Below, in pieces: positions 14,401 through 23,600 of a stretch of 27,583 nucleotides of DNA. Numbering within the stretch: position 1 is the first letter of the stretch; every line of letters begins with the position of its first letter. Location of the stretch: the IMG/VR virus record IMGVR_UViG_3300046009_006707, positions 1 through 27,583 of that record. One strand, given 5' to 3'. Source of the DNA: a virus. Made by a program: the position numbers and the translations under genes. The notes under the pieces are model-generated. The model was not told the DNA's origin, ran no database searches, and saw nothing but the letters and a program-made list of their open reading frames with translations.

Positions 14401-15600
14401 TTAATAAATATTAAGTACTTTTTGTAGAGATTTTATCACCATTTCAGGTGTAATAGACTTTGTACATTCAAAATGTCTTGGAGTGTTTTTATGTTCTGGA
14501 CACCATTCCCAATCTCCTGGGTTGAGCCATTCATGATTAAAACATCCTGAACAAAATCCTGACGGAGTATAAATACGTTCACAATCTTCAAACTCACTGT
14601 ATGGTTCTGAGAAGCCTGAGATTAGGATTGTTTTTTGTCCTACAGCCCAAGATACCCAACTTAAACCACTACCTACACCAATAAATGCATCAGCGTGTAC
14701 TATGTCACTCATCCTGCCTTCTAGTGGAAGTTTACCTGTTTTATTAACAACATTTTTGAGTGTACCTCCTAGTTTAGAGTCATGCCATGCATCTCCTAAA
14801 GGTTCACTAGTTAACATAAGTGTTTTATAACCATTATCTTTTAACCAGTCTATAACACGCTGCCAACCACCTGGATAGTTCCAATACTTAGCATGAGCTG
14901 AAGCATGGGGTGCTATTACAACATACTTGTCTTTTATAGGTTTTGGTTTTTTATTAAAGAATACTTTAGGTTTAGTTTCAATGTACTCTAGACCTAAAAT
15001 ATCTGATGAAGTTTTACCTAGAGGTATATTTTTAAATTCAGTAACATTTTTATTTAGGTTTACTTTATGGTCTTCATCATAAAACCAACCTACATTGTAC
15101 ATAGCATATATGTCACTTACTTGAGTACCTGGTTTTACAAATTTAATTTCTGGATATGTTTTGATAAACCAGTTATTATGGAAGGTAGAAGTTATAACTT
15201 CACAGTTATGTTTTTTTCTAAATTCATCTATAAAGGGGAACCAAGCTAAAGTATCACCTACTGCTGTTGAATCCATATGAATGTAAATTCTTTTTCCAGT
15301 AGCATCATATCTATGTTCAAAAACTAATTCATTAGTTGCTAGGTCAAAGACTTGTATTAACCATTCTGTAAAATATTGACGGTTAGATTTAGTCCACATA
15401 TTATTTGAAATAATAGACTCATGAACTACCTCATTTGTTCTTTGATCTGTAAATACAGCCTTATATTGACGCTCTTCAGGACCTAAAATTTCTAAGAAAG
15501 CACCTTCAACAAAATGAAAGGTAAATCTATTTTCAGGTTCTCTAGAAGGTAAGTGAAGTGGTTTCACATTATCATATATTTTCTTTAAAACTTCTTTCAT
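14401..15600 (-). CDS. TibC/Aah-like protein O-heptosyltransferase (GT9-like)
   Basis: 399 residues matching the autotransporter 'strand-loop-strand' O-heptosyltransferase family from end to end. It has an N-terminal beta region (1-100), then IHMDSTAVGDTLAWFPFIDE with D116 at the catalytic-Asp position, the STFHNNWFIKTYPEIKF strand-turn, DILGLEYIE, YVVIAPHASAHAKYWNYPGG, and IGVGSGLSWVSWAVGQKTIL in the donor-binding half. The C-terminus carries C350, C353, C367 and C379 in SGFCSGCFNHEW...WCPEHK...FECT, the four-Cys metal (iron) site described in TibC. Family members move heptose from ADP-heptose to Ser on autotransporter passengers. Here the likely acceptor is a phage protein; the Ser-rich fibre encoded just upstream is the obvious candidate (inference). 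The sugar donor used is unknown. Its 5' end overlaps the GT4 gene by 29 nt. Confidence 0.82.
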   Translation of the reverse strand: MKEVLKKIYDNVKPLHLPSREPENRFTFHFVEGAFLEILGPEERQYKAVFTDQRTNEVVHESIISNNMWTKSNRQYFTEWLIQVFDLATNELVFEHRYDATGKRIYIHMDSTAVGDTLAWFPFIDEFRKKHNCEVITSTFHNNWFIKTYPEIKFVKPGTQVSDIYAMYNVGWFYDEDHKVNLNKNVTEFKNIPLGKTSSDILGLEYIETKPKVFFNKKPKPIKDKYVVIAPHASAHAKYWNYPGGWQRVIDWLKDNGYKTLMLTSEPLGDAWHDSKLGGTLKNVVNKTGKLPLEGRMSDIVHADAFIGVGSGLSWVSWAVGQKTILISGFSEPYSEFEDCERIYTPSGFCSGCFNHEWLNPGDWEWCPEHKNTPRHFECTKSITPEMVIKSLQKVLNIY

Positions 15601-16531
15601 ATAACTTTATTAATTCAGTTGTTCTATTATACCAATCTAATTCTTTAGCTGTCTCTAATGCTTTAGATTTATAAAATTCAAAATTATTTATTATATCTTG
15701 CAAACCAATATTCATTTCAAATATGTCACGAGGTGCTCTCCAAGCACCATGAAACACAGTGTTATGTTCCCAATCTGCAATTGTAGGTAAACCAGCAGCT
15801 GCAGCTTCAATCATTGTTAGATTTGGATGGCCCGCTTCCAACATTGTAGGATGAATAAAGATATCATGTTGATGATATAATTTTAATAACTCACTATTAG
15901 GAGTGTCGTAGACAATTTTTAGTTTAGGATAAGTTAATGTCCAAGGATTTTCACTAAAGAAATGTCTATTATTATAAGGACCAGCTACTGTAATTTCTAA
16001 ATTATTTAAAGCAGCCAACCCAATACCAAAACTAAATCCTTTCCTATCAAAGCCTGGATCACCTGCTAATCCATTATTAGCTACCATTAATAGTTTAGGT
16101 TTTATAGGTGTTGGTTTTTCTATAGGGTAAAATTCATAATTGTTAACTCCATGAGCAAAATATTGTACTTTAGGATGATTAAAATAATCTACTAAATATC
16201 TTGCTGGGACTAATGAGATAATAGATTCTTCTATTGCTTTAAGGTTTTGTTTGTAAACATGACTATCTTTCCCGTAGTGGTAAGCATGGTGATCATGAAG
16301 TTGAAATACATAAGGTATTCCTCTTTCTTGAAGCATTAAAGCTAAATTACCAACATGACAATGAACAATATCAAAGTCATCAGGGTTAATCTCAGTTGCA
16401 AACTTGATTTCTGACTCATGTCCTTGTTTTAAAAAATTTTGATGAAACTCCCATACGATTTTTTCAATCGCACCCCAATCTTTAGGTGGAACATCTATCC
16501 CACATGCAGGATGTACTTGACAAATCTTCAT
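15572..16531 (-). CDS. GT4-type glycosyltransferase (GT-B fold)
   Basis: 319 residues. The N-terminus MKICQVHPACGIDVPPKDWG AIEKIVWEF is a GT4 acceptor-side start. DFDIVHCHVGN and YVFQLHDHHAY are Rossmann-fold edge strands. The C-terminal half has LLMVANNG, ITVAGPYNN and HDIFIHPTMLEAGHPNLTMI followed by EAAAAGLP, the donor-sugar motif of retaining GT4 enzymes (E232 and E242 are the likely acidic pair). Its donor and acceptor cannot be read from sequence. It overlaps the FkbM-type gene by 4 nt (ATGA) and the heptosyltransferase-like gene by 29 nt, so the three are probably translated together and work on the same glycan. It is cytosolic, with no membrane segment. Confidence 0.85.
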   Translation of the reverse strand: MKICQVHPACGIDVPPKDWGAIEKIVWEFHQNFLKQGHESEIKFATEINPDDFDIVHCHVGNLALMLQERGIPYVFQLHDHHAYHYGKDSHVYKQNLKAIEESIISLVPARYLVDYFNHPKVQYFAHGVNNYEFYPIEKPTPIKPKLLMVANNGLAGDPGFDRKGFSFGIGLAALNNLEITVAGPYNNRHFFSENPWTLTYPKLKIVYDTPNSELLKLYHQHDIFIHPTMLEAGHPNLTMIEAAAAGLPTIADWEHNTVFHGAWRAPRDIFEMNIGLQDIINNFEFYKSKALETAKELDWYNRTTELIKLYERSFKENI

Positions 16532-17118
16532 AGGTTTTTTTTGGCGTATATCATCCCTAGATTAGTATTTTTATGGATGTGTTCAAAATTTATATTATAT
16601 CCGTTTTGACTAAATTTTTCTAATATTTGAAGTATTTGATATCCATTATTATAAATGTCATGTACCTCTATAGCATATTGTTTAACTTTAGTTAAGGTAT
16701 CAATAGGCATGTTCAATAACAAGGGATATTCCCAAAACTCAATATCAACTTTAGCAAAGTCTACTTTGTCTAAATTAAACATACTGAGTATGGTTTGGAA
16801 ATTAAAATGTTCAAATTCAAACCTGTCACTAATATATCCTTTAATTAAGGAAGTATTTGAGTAGTCAGTTAGATTTAATTTTAAAAGTTCAAACACCGGT
16901 GAATCACATTCAAAAGAATAAACATGTTGCGCCCCTTTATCTAAAGCGAACCTACTAAAAACACCTACATTAGCCCCACAGTCTAAAACTATATCACCTT
17001 CTTTTATATCAAGACCATATCTTGTATATTCTTGATCCTCCCAAATTTCTTTTTTTAAACCAAGTATCCAGTTTGGATCTTGATCTTCAAAGTAATAAAA
17101 ATCATCAACTAAAATCAT
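16528..17118 (-). CDS. FkbM-family SAM-dependent methyltransferase
   Basis: 196 residues, short for the family. Motif I is IVLDCGANVGVFSRFALDKG (residues 43-62), followed by the acidic strand end YSFECDSP. The later strand VDFAKVDIEFWEYPLL stands where most FkbM enzymes have a 'LKIDVEGxE' motif, so the Gly is replaced by Phe/Trp while the Asp and Glu remain. C-terminal strands YAIEVHDIYN and LGMIYAKK complete the fold. FkbM-type enzymes commonly O-methylate sugars or polyketide hydroxyls. Inside a glycosyltransferase operon (4-nt overlaps on both sides) the likely substrate is a sugar of the glycan built by its neighbours. Sugar specificity is unknown. Confidence 0.8.
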   Translation of the reverse strand: MILVDDFYYFEDQDPNWILGLKKEIWEDQEYTRYGLDIKEGDIVLDCGANVGVFSRFALDKGAQHVYSFECDSPVFELLKLNLTDYSNTSLIKGYISDRFEFEHFNFQTILSMFNLDKVDFAKVDIEFWEYPLLLNMPIDTLTKVKQYAIEVHDIYNNGYQILQILEKFSQNGYNINFEHIHKNTNLGMIYAKKNL

Positions 17119-19757
17119 TCCGCAGCGTATATTAAGGGGCTATTTTCATCTGTTCCTTTAAATTCTTGTTCTACAATAGAGAACCCAGGAAGATGTTTAG
17201 TATAAATTTTTTCAGCTGTTCCTACTCTTAATTTAGCTACATTGCAAATCCATAAATCAAAAGCGTCCCAAGGTGTTGAATTTACTAAATCTACTATTCT
17301 TTCTATTTTATTCTGATTGATTAAATAGGATTGAGCAGGGACAAATGGTGTTACATCAGTATAAATGTCCTCTATTTTAGGTCCATTTAAGTTTCTGTTT
17401 TGCCATGGATTACCAAAACCAATAATATCCATGTCTGTTTCTTTAGCTAGTCGGTTGAAGCGCTGAAGTGCATCGTATAATTCCGTGTAATCACTGTCTA
17501 TAATAACGTCACCCTCAAATATTAGTACATAGTCGTACTCCTTATTGTCCGCGGTTAAAATGGCGTTTTTATGAGCTAGGTAACATCCATAATGGCCTGG
17601 AGCTAGCTTATAGTAACCTGGTTTGTCTTGTACTTCAGTTGGTCTAGCACAGTTTTCTGATGGTGGAGTTTCTTTCCAGATTACATTTACTCGTTGTTCA
17701 TATATAATACCTGTCTTCTCACAGAAATCTTTTATATTCTCTATTGAGCGAATCTCTTTAGGATTGTTTTCAGGGTCAGTTACTAGATGCATTAACTTAA
17801 TTTTATTAATGTTTGCTAGTTCTAAGTAACCATTACCCTCTAAGTTGTTTGTAGGTAGTGTTTTTACCTCTATAAGTTTTTGACTAACCAAATCATAAAT
17901 TTCAAATTTGATTTTTAGACCTGGGGTGTTAGGGATAAGTTTATACCAATCTAATTTACTAGTTACCTCTATAGAATCTATAAGTTCTGTAGTATTATCT
18001 TGAATAGTGTAAACTTTAATTATTTTAGTTTCTTTACTATTAGATATTCTAATATAAGGAGCAATAGTGTCAACCTTATTAGTTGGTAATACTGTATAAT
18101 ATTCTACTCTAGAATAATCAGCGTGGTAGAATGTTTCTTCTATTTTAGAGTTAAAGACATCTTCATCTTCATAATAGATGTTGTTTGAGTTTTTGAAGGC
18201 ATGGTACCATAAATTCTCTAAACCATTTGATTCACTACCCCATAGTTGTTGTAACTTATCATATTCTAAAGCATTATCTATTTGTGGGATAGTCTTTAAA
18301 AATTCTTTAGTACGAACACCCATAAAGAAGGTATAGATAGTATCTCCTTCAGCTGCTTTATATTTACCTACAAAAGCTTCTTTAAACATTAAGTAGACAG
18401 AGGCTTGATCTATGTAATCATTATCTTTTAAGATATAGTCATAGTTAAGTAAATAAGCTACCTCATACCCTAGATTATCAGCTAAGGCTACACCATTACG
18501 ATAGTTTGTATAGACTGTAGGACCATGATAAACATCATTATCATTACCTCTTAGATTAACATGTACTTTATATTCTGGGTACTGAGCCCAGAAGTTACTA
18601 TAGTAGGTGTGTTTAGTTAAGATATTATTTTTATCTACAACTGTATAATCAACTAGTGTTGTTAATTCTTCGGGGATAGGGATATGAGAAGTTAACATTA
18701 CTGTTTTACCCTCATGTTTTAAAGCTTCAACACACTGTTTAGTAGTTTGAATAATTGAGTCGTTTATAGGATAAGTAGAGACTATAAAAATTTCTTTATT
18801 AGAGGGGTCATTAAGGTGAGCTCTAATTAAATTACAGTTAGCTTTAAAGTCATTAAAGTCTAAATAGTCTATATTATCAAACTGGTTCCAATAATTTAGA
18901 TAAACTGGGAGATTATAGATTAGAGTAGGTAATAACCATGATGTGGCCTCTCTAATTACTAAAGGCATTGTTTCTTTATCTGTATTTGTACCTCTAGAGG
19001 TAAACAAAAACAAATCCATTGCTTTATAAAAATTGTCTACATCATTTCTCTCACCCCAAACATGAACATTTGATGGTTTACTTTCCATCAGGGGTTGCCA
19101 GTAATGTTGAAAATTACCAGCTTGATTACCTACACAATGGAATTCATATTCAGGTAATGCTTTAGCATACTCAAAGAATTCAGCTTGGTTTTTACGGGGA
19201 GTAAATAACCCAACATGTAGAATATGTTTTTTATTTGGATCTAATCCTAACTCTTGTAATGCCTCTTTTCTATTAGGACGTTCTTTATATTCAATAGGAT
19301 AATAAACTATATCTTTAGGGATAAAGTTATTATATTGTTTGTTATGCCATTCTGATATGAAGGCGTAATGGTCTGGGAAGAATTGTTTTTGGTCAGGGGT
19401 AAATGAGCTGTCATGTGAAGTTTCTACTATAGCATATTCTCTATCTTGGCTGTAAAGTTGTTTAGCTATATAAGAGTCCATAAAGAATTCAGGGAATTCT
19501 TCTAAATGGATAACATCAGGAGATATATCTTTGATTATGTCAAAGATTTTAGATTTATTTTCTCCTAACTCATAAAATTTATCTCCTAAAAGTTCAATAA
19601 GTTGATCTCGTTGTACAACAAAAAGACCTCCACTATGATTGGACCATTCAATCAAGTGAATATCATACTCATTTATGAGTAATTGAATCTTTTTAAGAAG
19701 ATATTGAGGTAAACCCCCTGTAGATAGGTGAGGGGTTATGTATAATAACCTTTTCAT
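17115..19757 (-). CDS. Multidomain glycosyltransferase: GT4 + middle domain + GT25
   Basis: 880 residues, apparently three units. Residues 1-~330 are a GT4 domain: ITPHLSTGGLPQYLLKKI at the N-terminus, KKHILHVGLFTPRKNQAEFF, and DKETMPLVIREATSWLLPTL as the donor-site helix. Residues ~335-640 form a second region starting IFIVSTYPINDSIIQTTKQC with LLNYDYILKDNDYIDQAS, possibly a GT-A-like or GT-associated domain that I cannot assign. Residues ~655-880 form a GT25-like domain: KLMHLVTD, GHYGCYLAHKNAI (721 on) and YVLIFEGDVII with the acidic EGD at 748-750. GT25 includes LPS galactosyltransferases and collagen Lys-glycosyltransferases. The fusion suggests at least two sequential sugar additions by one polypeptide. 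It starts 9 nt after the 85-aa gene and overlaps the FkbM-type gene by 4 nt. Confidence 0.8.
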   Translation of the reverse strand: MKRLLYITPHLSTGGLPQYLLKKIQLLINEYDIHLIEWSNHSGGLFVVQRDQLIELLGDKFYELGENKSKIFDIIKDISPDVIHLEEFPEFFMDSYIAKQLYSQDREYAIVETSHDSSFTPDQKQFFPDHYAFISEWHNKQYNNFIPKDIVYYPIEYKERPNRKEALQELGLDPNKKHILHVGLFTPRKNQAEFFEYAKALPEYEFHCVGNQAGNFQHYWQPLMESKPSNVHVWGERNDVDNFYKAMDLFLFTSRGTNTDKETMPLVIREATSWLLPTLIYNLPVYLNYWNQFDNIDYLDFNDFKANCNLIRAHLNDPSNKEIFIVSTYPINDSIIQTTKQCVEALKHEGKTVMLTSHIPIPEELTTLVDYTVVDKNNILTKHTYYSNFWAQYPEYKVHVNLRGNDNDVYHGPTVYTNYRNGVALADNLGYEVAYLLNYDYILKDNDYIDQASVYLMFKEAFVGKYKAAEGDTIYTFFMGVRTKEFLKTIPQIDNALEYDKLQQLWGSESNGLENLWYHAFKNSNNIYYEDEDVFNSKIEETFYHADYSRVEYYTVLPTNKVDTIAPYIRISNSKETKIIKVYTIQDNTTELIDSIEVTSKLDWYKLIPNTPGLKIKFEIYDLVSQKLIEVKTLPTNNLEGNGYLELANINKIKLMHLVTDPENNPKEIRSIENIKDFCEKTGIIYEQRVNVIWKETPPSENCARPTEVQDKPGYYKLAPGHYGCYLAHKNAILTADNKEYDYVLIFEGDVIIDSDYTELYDALQRFNRLAKETDMDIIGFGNPWQNRNLNGPKIEDIYTDVTPFVPAQSYLINQNKIERIVDLVNSTPWDAFDLWICNVAKLRVGTAEKIYTKHLPGFSIVEQEFKGTDENSPLIYAAE

Positions 19758-19766
19758 CTAAATAAT

Positions 19767-20024
19767 TTATTGCTGGGTAATAGTAATCTCTCCAGTTTCT
19801 AAATTAATTTGGCCTGAGCCGTATTTGTCTGTTAATTCTTTACCAAGTGTTGTTTCTTCAACTAACAATTCACCGTAAAATTCTCTAGCTTTATTTTCTC
19901 TTTCTTCAAGATTAAGTTTAGCTAAATTAACTTGACCTAATTCAGTTACTAAAACTTCTCGCTTTTGTTGTAGGTCATTAATTTTTTGAATTTCCTCGTC
20001 TGTTAATTTTTTTACTTCAGTCAT
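19767..20024 (-). CDS. Small coiled-coil protein
   Basis: 85 residues starting MTEVKKLTDEEIQKINDLQQ. About the first 65 residues form a continuous charged helix with heptad spacing (LQQKREVLVTELGQVNLAKL; ERENKAREFYGELL), and it ends with a small hairpin-like motif KYGSGQINLETGEITI. I know similar short 'coiled coil plus KYGxGxIdxxTGE' proteins from phage tail/fibre regions but no function. It lies 9 nt before the glycosyltransferase fusion and 62 nt after the 124-aa gene, whose leader region is extremely A/T-rich. It may be a small scaffold or chaperone; that is a guess. Confidence 0.7.
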   Translation of the reverse strand: MTEVKKLTDEEIQKINDLQQKREVLVTELGQVNLAKLNLEERENKAREFYGELLVEETTLGKELTDKYGSGQINLETGEITITQQ

Positions 20025-20086
20025 GTTGCAACTTATTTTTAATAGATTATTTTATAATATAATTACTTTATTTTATAACTCCAAGT

Positions 20087-20461
20087 TTACATTTCAATAG
20101 TCCAAGAAGAAGATGGTAAACCAAATAATGGAGTTTGTGTTTCTTGAATATATGCTAAAGATGTTTCTATAACATTATCATAGGAACTTGTAGTTAAAAA
20201 AGATGATTTTTGAGTATCATAAAAATCACTCCAAACATTAGCATCTAAAATTAAACTAATTGAGCCTATGGATTGTTTAGTTGATAAGTCATAATCAGCC
20301 CAAATAATACTATAAATACCTACAGTATGAGTATTTTCAGGAGATGGACTAGTCTGTGCATCTAGAAAAGTAGTGCTTTGAGCAGTTATAGTTACTATTG
20401 AAGAAGCTTGGGTTTGGGCATCATATATAACAGCTTGGTTTGATACAAGTTTATGAGACAT
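20087..20461 (-). CDS. Hypothetical protein downstream of the fibre gene
   Basis: 124 residues starting MSHKLVSNQAVIYDAQTQAS. The composition is rich in Ser, Thr, Ile and aromatic residues with alternating hydrophobic strands (SSIVTITAQSTTF; VGIYSIIWADYDL; GSISLILDANVW), so a beta-sandwich is likely. There is no signal, membrane or catalytic motif. I do not recognise a family. Its position between the fibre gene and the modification cassette suggests a virion or fibre accessory protein. The late box ends only 7 nt before the ATG, closer than elsewhere, because the box is embedded in the end of the preceding 53-aa gene. Confidence 0.65.
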   Translation of the reverse strand: MSHKLVSNQAVIYDAQTQASSIVTITAQSTTFLDAQTSPSPENTHTVGIYSIIWADYDLSTKQSIGSISLILDANVWSDFYDTQKSSFLTTSSYDNVIETSLAYIQETQTPLFGLPSSSWTIEM

Positions 20462-20463
20462 AA

Positions 20464-20625
20464 TTATTTTTTATTATAAATATTAAATTGCTCTTTAACT
20501 TGTTTTGAAGTTAAGACTTCTCCTTCAGACATTATTTGTTGAAATTCTTCTAAAGTAACTTCATAGATAGTACCTCCTTTAGCTAATATTCGTTTTTCTA
20601 GTTCTGGGGTTAAAGGGGTCATCAT
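20464..20625 (-). CDS. 53-aa hypothetical protein overlapping the fibre stop codon
   Basis: A small open frame of 53 residues starting MMTPLTPELEKRILAKGGTI, followed by a helical, acidic/basic stretch (YEVTLEEFQQIMSEGEVLTS) and a C-terminus QFNIYNKK. The ATGATGA at 20625 overlaps the fibre stop codon by 4 nt, and it ends 2 nt before the next ATG. It fills the gap exactly, as a real coupled gene would. The 'TPELEKRILAKGG' opening looks like an ordinary soluble helix. I do not know the family. It could be a small fibre chaperone by position, but nothing in the sequence proves that. Confidence 0.6.
   Translation of the reverse strand: MMTPLTPELEKRILAKGGTIYEVTLEEFQQIMSEGEVLTSKQVKEQFNIYNKK
20469..20483 (-). 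promoter_or_regulatory. Late-box copy inside the end of the 53-aa gene
   Basis: The minus strand reads ATATTTATAATAAAA exactly, 7 nt before the ATG at 20461. Here it also encodes the residues N-I-Y-N-K of the preceding 53-aa gene. The exact 15-nt match to the sheath and tube copies suggests the regulatory constraint has shaped the end of that coding sequence. Confidence 0.45.
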
Positions 20626-23600
20626 GCTTGAATATACATTGGTACCACATATCTAACATTGTTAAGTCTAATTGCTAACCATTTATCAGGTTCTGCAAGA
20701 TAAACTCTTGGGTCTGTTCCGTAATAAGCAGTTATAGAACTTGGGTCTCCAGCGTTTTCCGTAGGAGTACTACCAGTATGGAATAATTCTAGACCTGTAT
20801 AGTTGATATTACCTAAAGCTAAGTAGTTAGAAGAGCTAACAAATAAAGCGTTACGGTTAGTACTACCAGTATCATTTAAACGGAATGAGAATGCGGCATC
20901 ATTAGGTCCACGTAATGCTATTGAGCCTGAGAATACTACTAATTTATGGTTTAGTAGAGAAGGGGAAGCACCTAAACCTATACCTATTTGACCTGAGCTA
21001 GAAACAAATAACAAGTTATTTGCTGTAGTACTGTCAATTTGGAGTGCTATTTGCTCAGCGCTGTTTATATGGAATGAACCTGTTGGGTTTACTTTAGTGA
21101 TACCTACTCTAGATCCAGTTATAGCTAAGGTTGAACCACCCGTACCACCATTTGTATTAAATAAGAATCTTTGAGTTGCTGCTTCTACTCTATAAACAAA
21201 ATCTCTAGCGGCTGCATCTGTTGAGAAGGCACCAGCAGTAGTTGGAAATGCTGGAGAATATCCTCTTGTGGTACCTGATTCTAGGATAGTAAAAACAAAG
21301 TTGTTACTACCATTTAATGCTATACCATCTACTGCTCCGGCAGTTTCAACTGTAAGTTTACTAGTAGGGTTATTAGTACCTACACCAAAATTACCGCCTG
21401 CAGCTACACGGGCTCTTTCAGTACCAGTAGTTAAGAATATTATAGGGGCAGCTTCATTAGTTAGGAATCTAAAATCACCTGTACCTCTAGTTTCAATTGT
21501 AGATGTTGTATTAGCACCTCCATTACCTCTAATTATTCTAAGACCATAGTCAGGATAAGTAGTATCACCAACTAAATCAATATAAGCGAATCCATTTCCT
21601 GTTCTACCTTGACCTATTTCTAAAGAATATTCACCAGCTGAACCATGACCTAAATCTAAACTTCCTTCAAATCTACCATCACCAACAACATGAAGTGTAT
21701 CAACTGGGTTAGTAGTTACAATACCTACTCTACCACTACCAGTTACAAATAAGATATTAGAGTTAGCTGGTGATCCTACTCTAAATAATGGGAAGTTACT
21801 AGCACCTGAAACGTGTAATAACGCTGTAGGACCTGCTGAGGCAGTTGTAAATACACCAGGACCTATACCAATTTCAGTATTTGGTATATCATAATAAATT
21901 AAGTTAGTACTCTGGATTGTATTAGAAGAAGAAGCATATACTCCTGTGAATGGATAGAATGCAAATAAGTTACCACTAATACCTGCTGAGGCTGCTAAAC
22001 CAGATGAACCTGAAGTACCTGATGAACCGCTTGAGGCTGATGAACCACTACGACCTGAAGTTCCTGATGAACCAGATGACCCAGATGAGGCACTAGAACC
22101 ACTTCTACCTGATGTTCCTGATGAACCTGAACTACCTGAAGAAGCTGCTGAGCCTGATGAACCACTTCGACCAGACAAACCAGATGTACCTGTAGCACCT
22201 GATGAACCAGATGAACCACTTGTTCCTGATAATCCTGAGGTGCCTGAAATACCTGATGTTCCTGATAGACCTGAAGAACCACTTGTTCCAGAAATACCTG
22301 AAGAGCCACTTGTTCCTGATAGACCTGAAGAACCACTTGTTCCTGATAATCCTGAGGTGCCTGATAGACCTGAAGAACCACTTGTTCCAGAAATACCTGA
22401 AGAACCACTAACTCCTGAAGTACCACTAGCACCCGATGAGCCTGATGAACCCGAGGTTCCTGAAGAACCACCTGAAGTTCCTGAAGTGCCACTAGCACCT
22501 GAAGATCCTGAAGATCCAGATGAACCACTCCGACCTGAAGTACCTGAAGCACCTGAGGAACCTGAAGAAGCACCAGTTGTTCCTGAAGTGCCACTAACAC
22601 CTGATGAACCACTTGAACCAGATGAAGCTGAAGAACCACTACGACCTGAAGTACCACTTGCTCCTGAAGAACCAGATGAAGCCCCAGTTGTACCTGATGT
22701 ACCGCTAGCACCCGAAGAACCTGAAGAGCCAGATGAACCACTTCTACCTGAAGTACCTGAAGCACCTGAGGAACCTGATGAAGCTCCTGATGTACCTGAG
22801 GTACCACTTACACCAGAAGTACCTGAAGCGCCTGATGAACCTGTTGAGCCTGAAGACGCGGATGAACCACTTCTACCTGATAAACCAGATGAACCTGTAG
22901 TTCCACTTATACCAGATGAACCTGATGTACCGCTAATTCCTGATGAGCCGTTTGTACCTGAAGCGCCACTTGAACCTGATGAAGCTGATCTACCAGCTAC
23001 TCCATCAATACCAGTCGTACCAGATGAACCACTTGTACCTGATGTTCCTGATAAAGCTGAAGAACCATTTGCACCTGATGTACCACTAATTCCTGAAGAA
23101 CCATTTGTACCTGTAGCTCCACTTGAACCTGATGAGGCTGAAGAACCACTCCGACCTGATAAACCGTTTGTACCAGATGAGCCAGATGAAGCAGATGAAG
23201 CACTTGAACCACTACGACCTGATAAACCATTTGTGCCTGATGAACCAGATGAACCTGAAGAAGCTGATGTTCCTGAGGCGCCTGAAGTGCCACTTACACC
23301 TGATGAACCGCTAGTACCGCTTATACCTGATGAACCTGATGTTCCTGATAAACCACTTGATCCTGAAGTTCCACTTGAAGCCGAAGTGCCTGAAGCACCT
23401 GAAGTACCACTTACACCTGATGAACCAGTTGATCCAGATGAACCACTAGAAGCTGATCTTCCAGCTACACCATCTATACCTGTTGTTCCTGAAGAACCAC
23501 TAGTACCAGAAGTAGCTGATAAGGCTGATGAACCACTTATGCCATTTGAGCCAGATGTACCAGATGAACCTGAAGAGGCTGAAGAACTGCTCCGGCCTGA

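Noticed and set aside
20560-20580. Strong Shine-Dalgarno-like AAAGGAGGT before an ATG on the minus strand
   Set aside because: It lies inside the 53-aa gene (codons for Lys-Gly-Gly), and the ATG after it opens a frame of only a few codons.
22176-22178. TTG as a start for a 518-aa fibre protein
   Set aside because: The Gly-X-Ser frame continues upstream without a stop to the window edge, so this TTG is an internal Leu codon of a GLS triplet.
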